Below, one piece after another: positions 14,925 to 15,642 of a DNA stretch of 15,642 nt (the first letter of the stretch is position 1; each line of letters starts with the position of its first letter). A model generated the notes under the pieces. It saw only the letters and a program-made list of their open reading frames with translations, was not told the origin of the DNA and made no database searches. The stretch spans positions 1 through 15,642 of the forward strand of contig JBFXDF010000079.1 of NCBI GenBank assembly GCA_050181375.1, read 5' to 3'. Both the position numbers and the translations under genes were made by a program. This stretch comes from DATARH01 sp050181375. Lineage in GTDB: Bacteria > Pseudomonadota > Alphaproteobacteria > ATCC43930 > CGMCC-115725.

Positions 14925-15642
14925 TCAGACCCTCTCCGCCTGCGCGGCATGCGCCGGCCGTACCACTCCGGGCGGCCCAAGGACGGCGGCGCCGATGCTG
15001 AGCGGCAGCGGGCGCGGCGTTTCGAGCTTGCCGATCAGCGGCATCAGGATCAGGAAATGGAGGAAATAATAGGCGGTGGCGAGCTGACCGATCGTGACGA
15101 TCGCGCCTTGCGGCAGCTGGCTGCCGACATAGCCGAGAACGATCGCGTCAATGACCAGAAACCACGAGACGATGCGGTAGATGGGGCGGAACCGGGCGCT
15201 GCGCACCGGCGATGTGTCAAGCCAGGGGACCAGGAACAGGATCAGCACCGCGCCGAACATCAGGATGACGCCGAACAGCTTGTTGGGGACGGAACGCAAG
15301 ATCGCGTAGAACGGCAGGAAGTACCATTCCGGCACGATATGCGGCGGCGTCACCATCGGGTTCGCTGGAATGTAATTGTCCGGGTGCCCCAATACGTTCG
15401 GCGCGTAAAACACGAAGATAGCAAAGAACAGCAGGAACACGCACAACCCGAACATGTCCTTGACCGTGTAATACGGGTGGAACGGGATCGAGTCCTGCGA
15501 CCCGCGCCGGTCGATGCCGAGCGGGTTGTTCGAGCCGTGCTGATGCAACGCCATCATATGCAGAAACACCACCGCGACGATCACGAACGGCAGCAGGTAG
15601 TGCAGCGAATAGAACCGGTTCAGCGTCGGGTTGGAGACCGAG
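14925..15642 (-). CDS. petB: Cytochrome b of the bc1 complex, C-terminal part (5' end outside window)
   Basis: About 238 codons are visible, entering from the right edge with SVSNPTLNRFYSLHYLLPF. The helix D heme ligands are present as two histidines 14 residues apart (in SLHYLLPF and VFLHMM), followed by LHQHGSNNPLGI near the quinone-reduction site. The Qo-site PEWY motif lies in PPHIVPEWYFLPFYAILRSV. Four further membrane helices follow. The protein ends with a Pro/Ala-rich tail of about 30 residues after LIGKLETPRP. It is the membrane core of the complex that oxidises and reduces quinone. The Rieske gene petA would be expected further right. Because the gene is cut by the window, a fused cytochrome b/c1 form is excluded only by the separate c1 start and signal peptide. 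Confidence 0.97.
   Translation of the reverse strand, partial: SVSNPTLNRFYSLHYLLPFVIVAVVFLHMMALHQHGSNNPLGIDRRGSQDSIPFHPYYTVKDMFGLCVFLLFFAIFVFYAPNVLGHPDNYIPANPMVTPPHIVPEWYFLPFYAILRSVPNKLFGVILMFGAVLILFLVPWLDTSPVRSARFRPIYRIVSWFLVIDAIVLGYVGSQLPQGAIVTIGQLATAYYFLHFLILMPLIGKLETPRPLPLSIGAAVLGPPGVVRPAHAAQAERV

Overview
The window is GC-rich, densely coding bacterial DNA. It is most likely alphaproteobacterial. The main reason is the cytochrome b - cytochrome c1 - MtnP gene order at the right end, which is common in Alphaproteobacteria; the GC-biased codon use and GTAG-type REP elements with a RAYT transposase also fit. I cannot name a genus. There are eleven complete or edge-truncated protein genes plus one small secreted hypothetical. 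I see no tRNA, rRNA, CRISPR array, prophage or insertion-sequence ends.

Left part (1-1970): the C-terminal portion of a TolB-like/TPR protein of the adenylate-cyclase-associated type enters from the left edge. It is followed by a REPtron: a HUH/Y1 REP-associated tyrosine transposase (RAYT) bracketed by two BIME-like elements. Each BIME contains two inverted REP units that begin with GTAG, and the RAYT stop codon lies inside the downstream one.

Middle part (1971-7109): a seven-Asp-box beta-propeller protein (minus strand) diverges from a two-gene catabolic-looking operon, an SDR oxidoreductase followed by an MmgE/PrpD-family protein (plus strand). A TTC38-like TPR protein (minus strand) converges on that operon. 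It diverges from a small exported protein of unknown function across a 245 bp gap that holds a striking pair of palindromes.

Right part (7118-15642, all minus strand): a complete tripartite RND efflux operon is transcribed as outer-membrane factor, then periplasmic adaptor, then inner-membrane pump. The genes are tightly coupled: the Shine-Dalgarno overlaps a stop codon at one junction, and there is an ATGA overlap at the other. Upstream of it, and also reading leftwards, is a respiratory cluster: the C-terminal half of cytochrome b, complete cytochrome c1 (together part of the bc1 complex) and S-methyl-5'-thioadenosine phosphorylase. A short hairpin and an AT-rich 154 bp gap separate this cluster from the pump operon.

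Most of the content belongs to known families. The least ordinary features are the RAYT/REP unit (including a hairpin over its start codon), the double palindrome at 6611-6642 with the uncharacterised genes on either side, and the unusual cofactor-motif residues in the SDR. I did not find convincing evidence of a wholly new multi-gene system.
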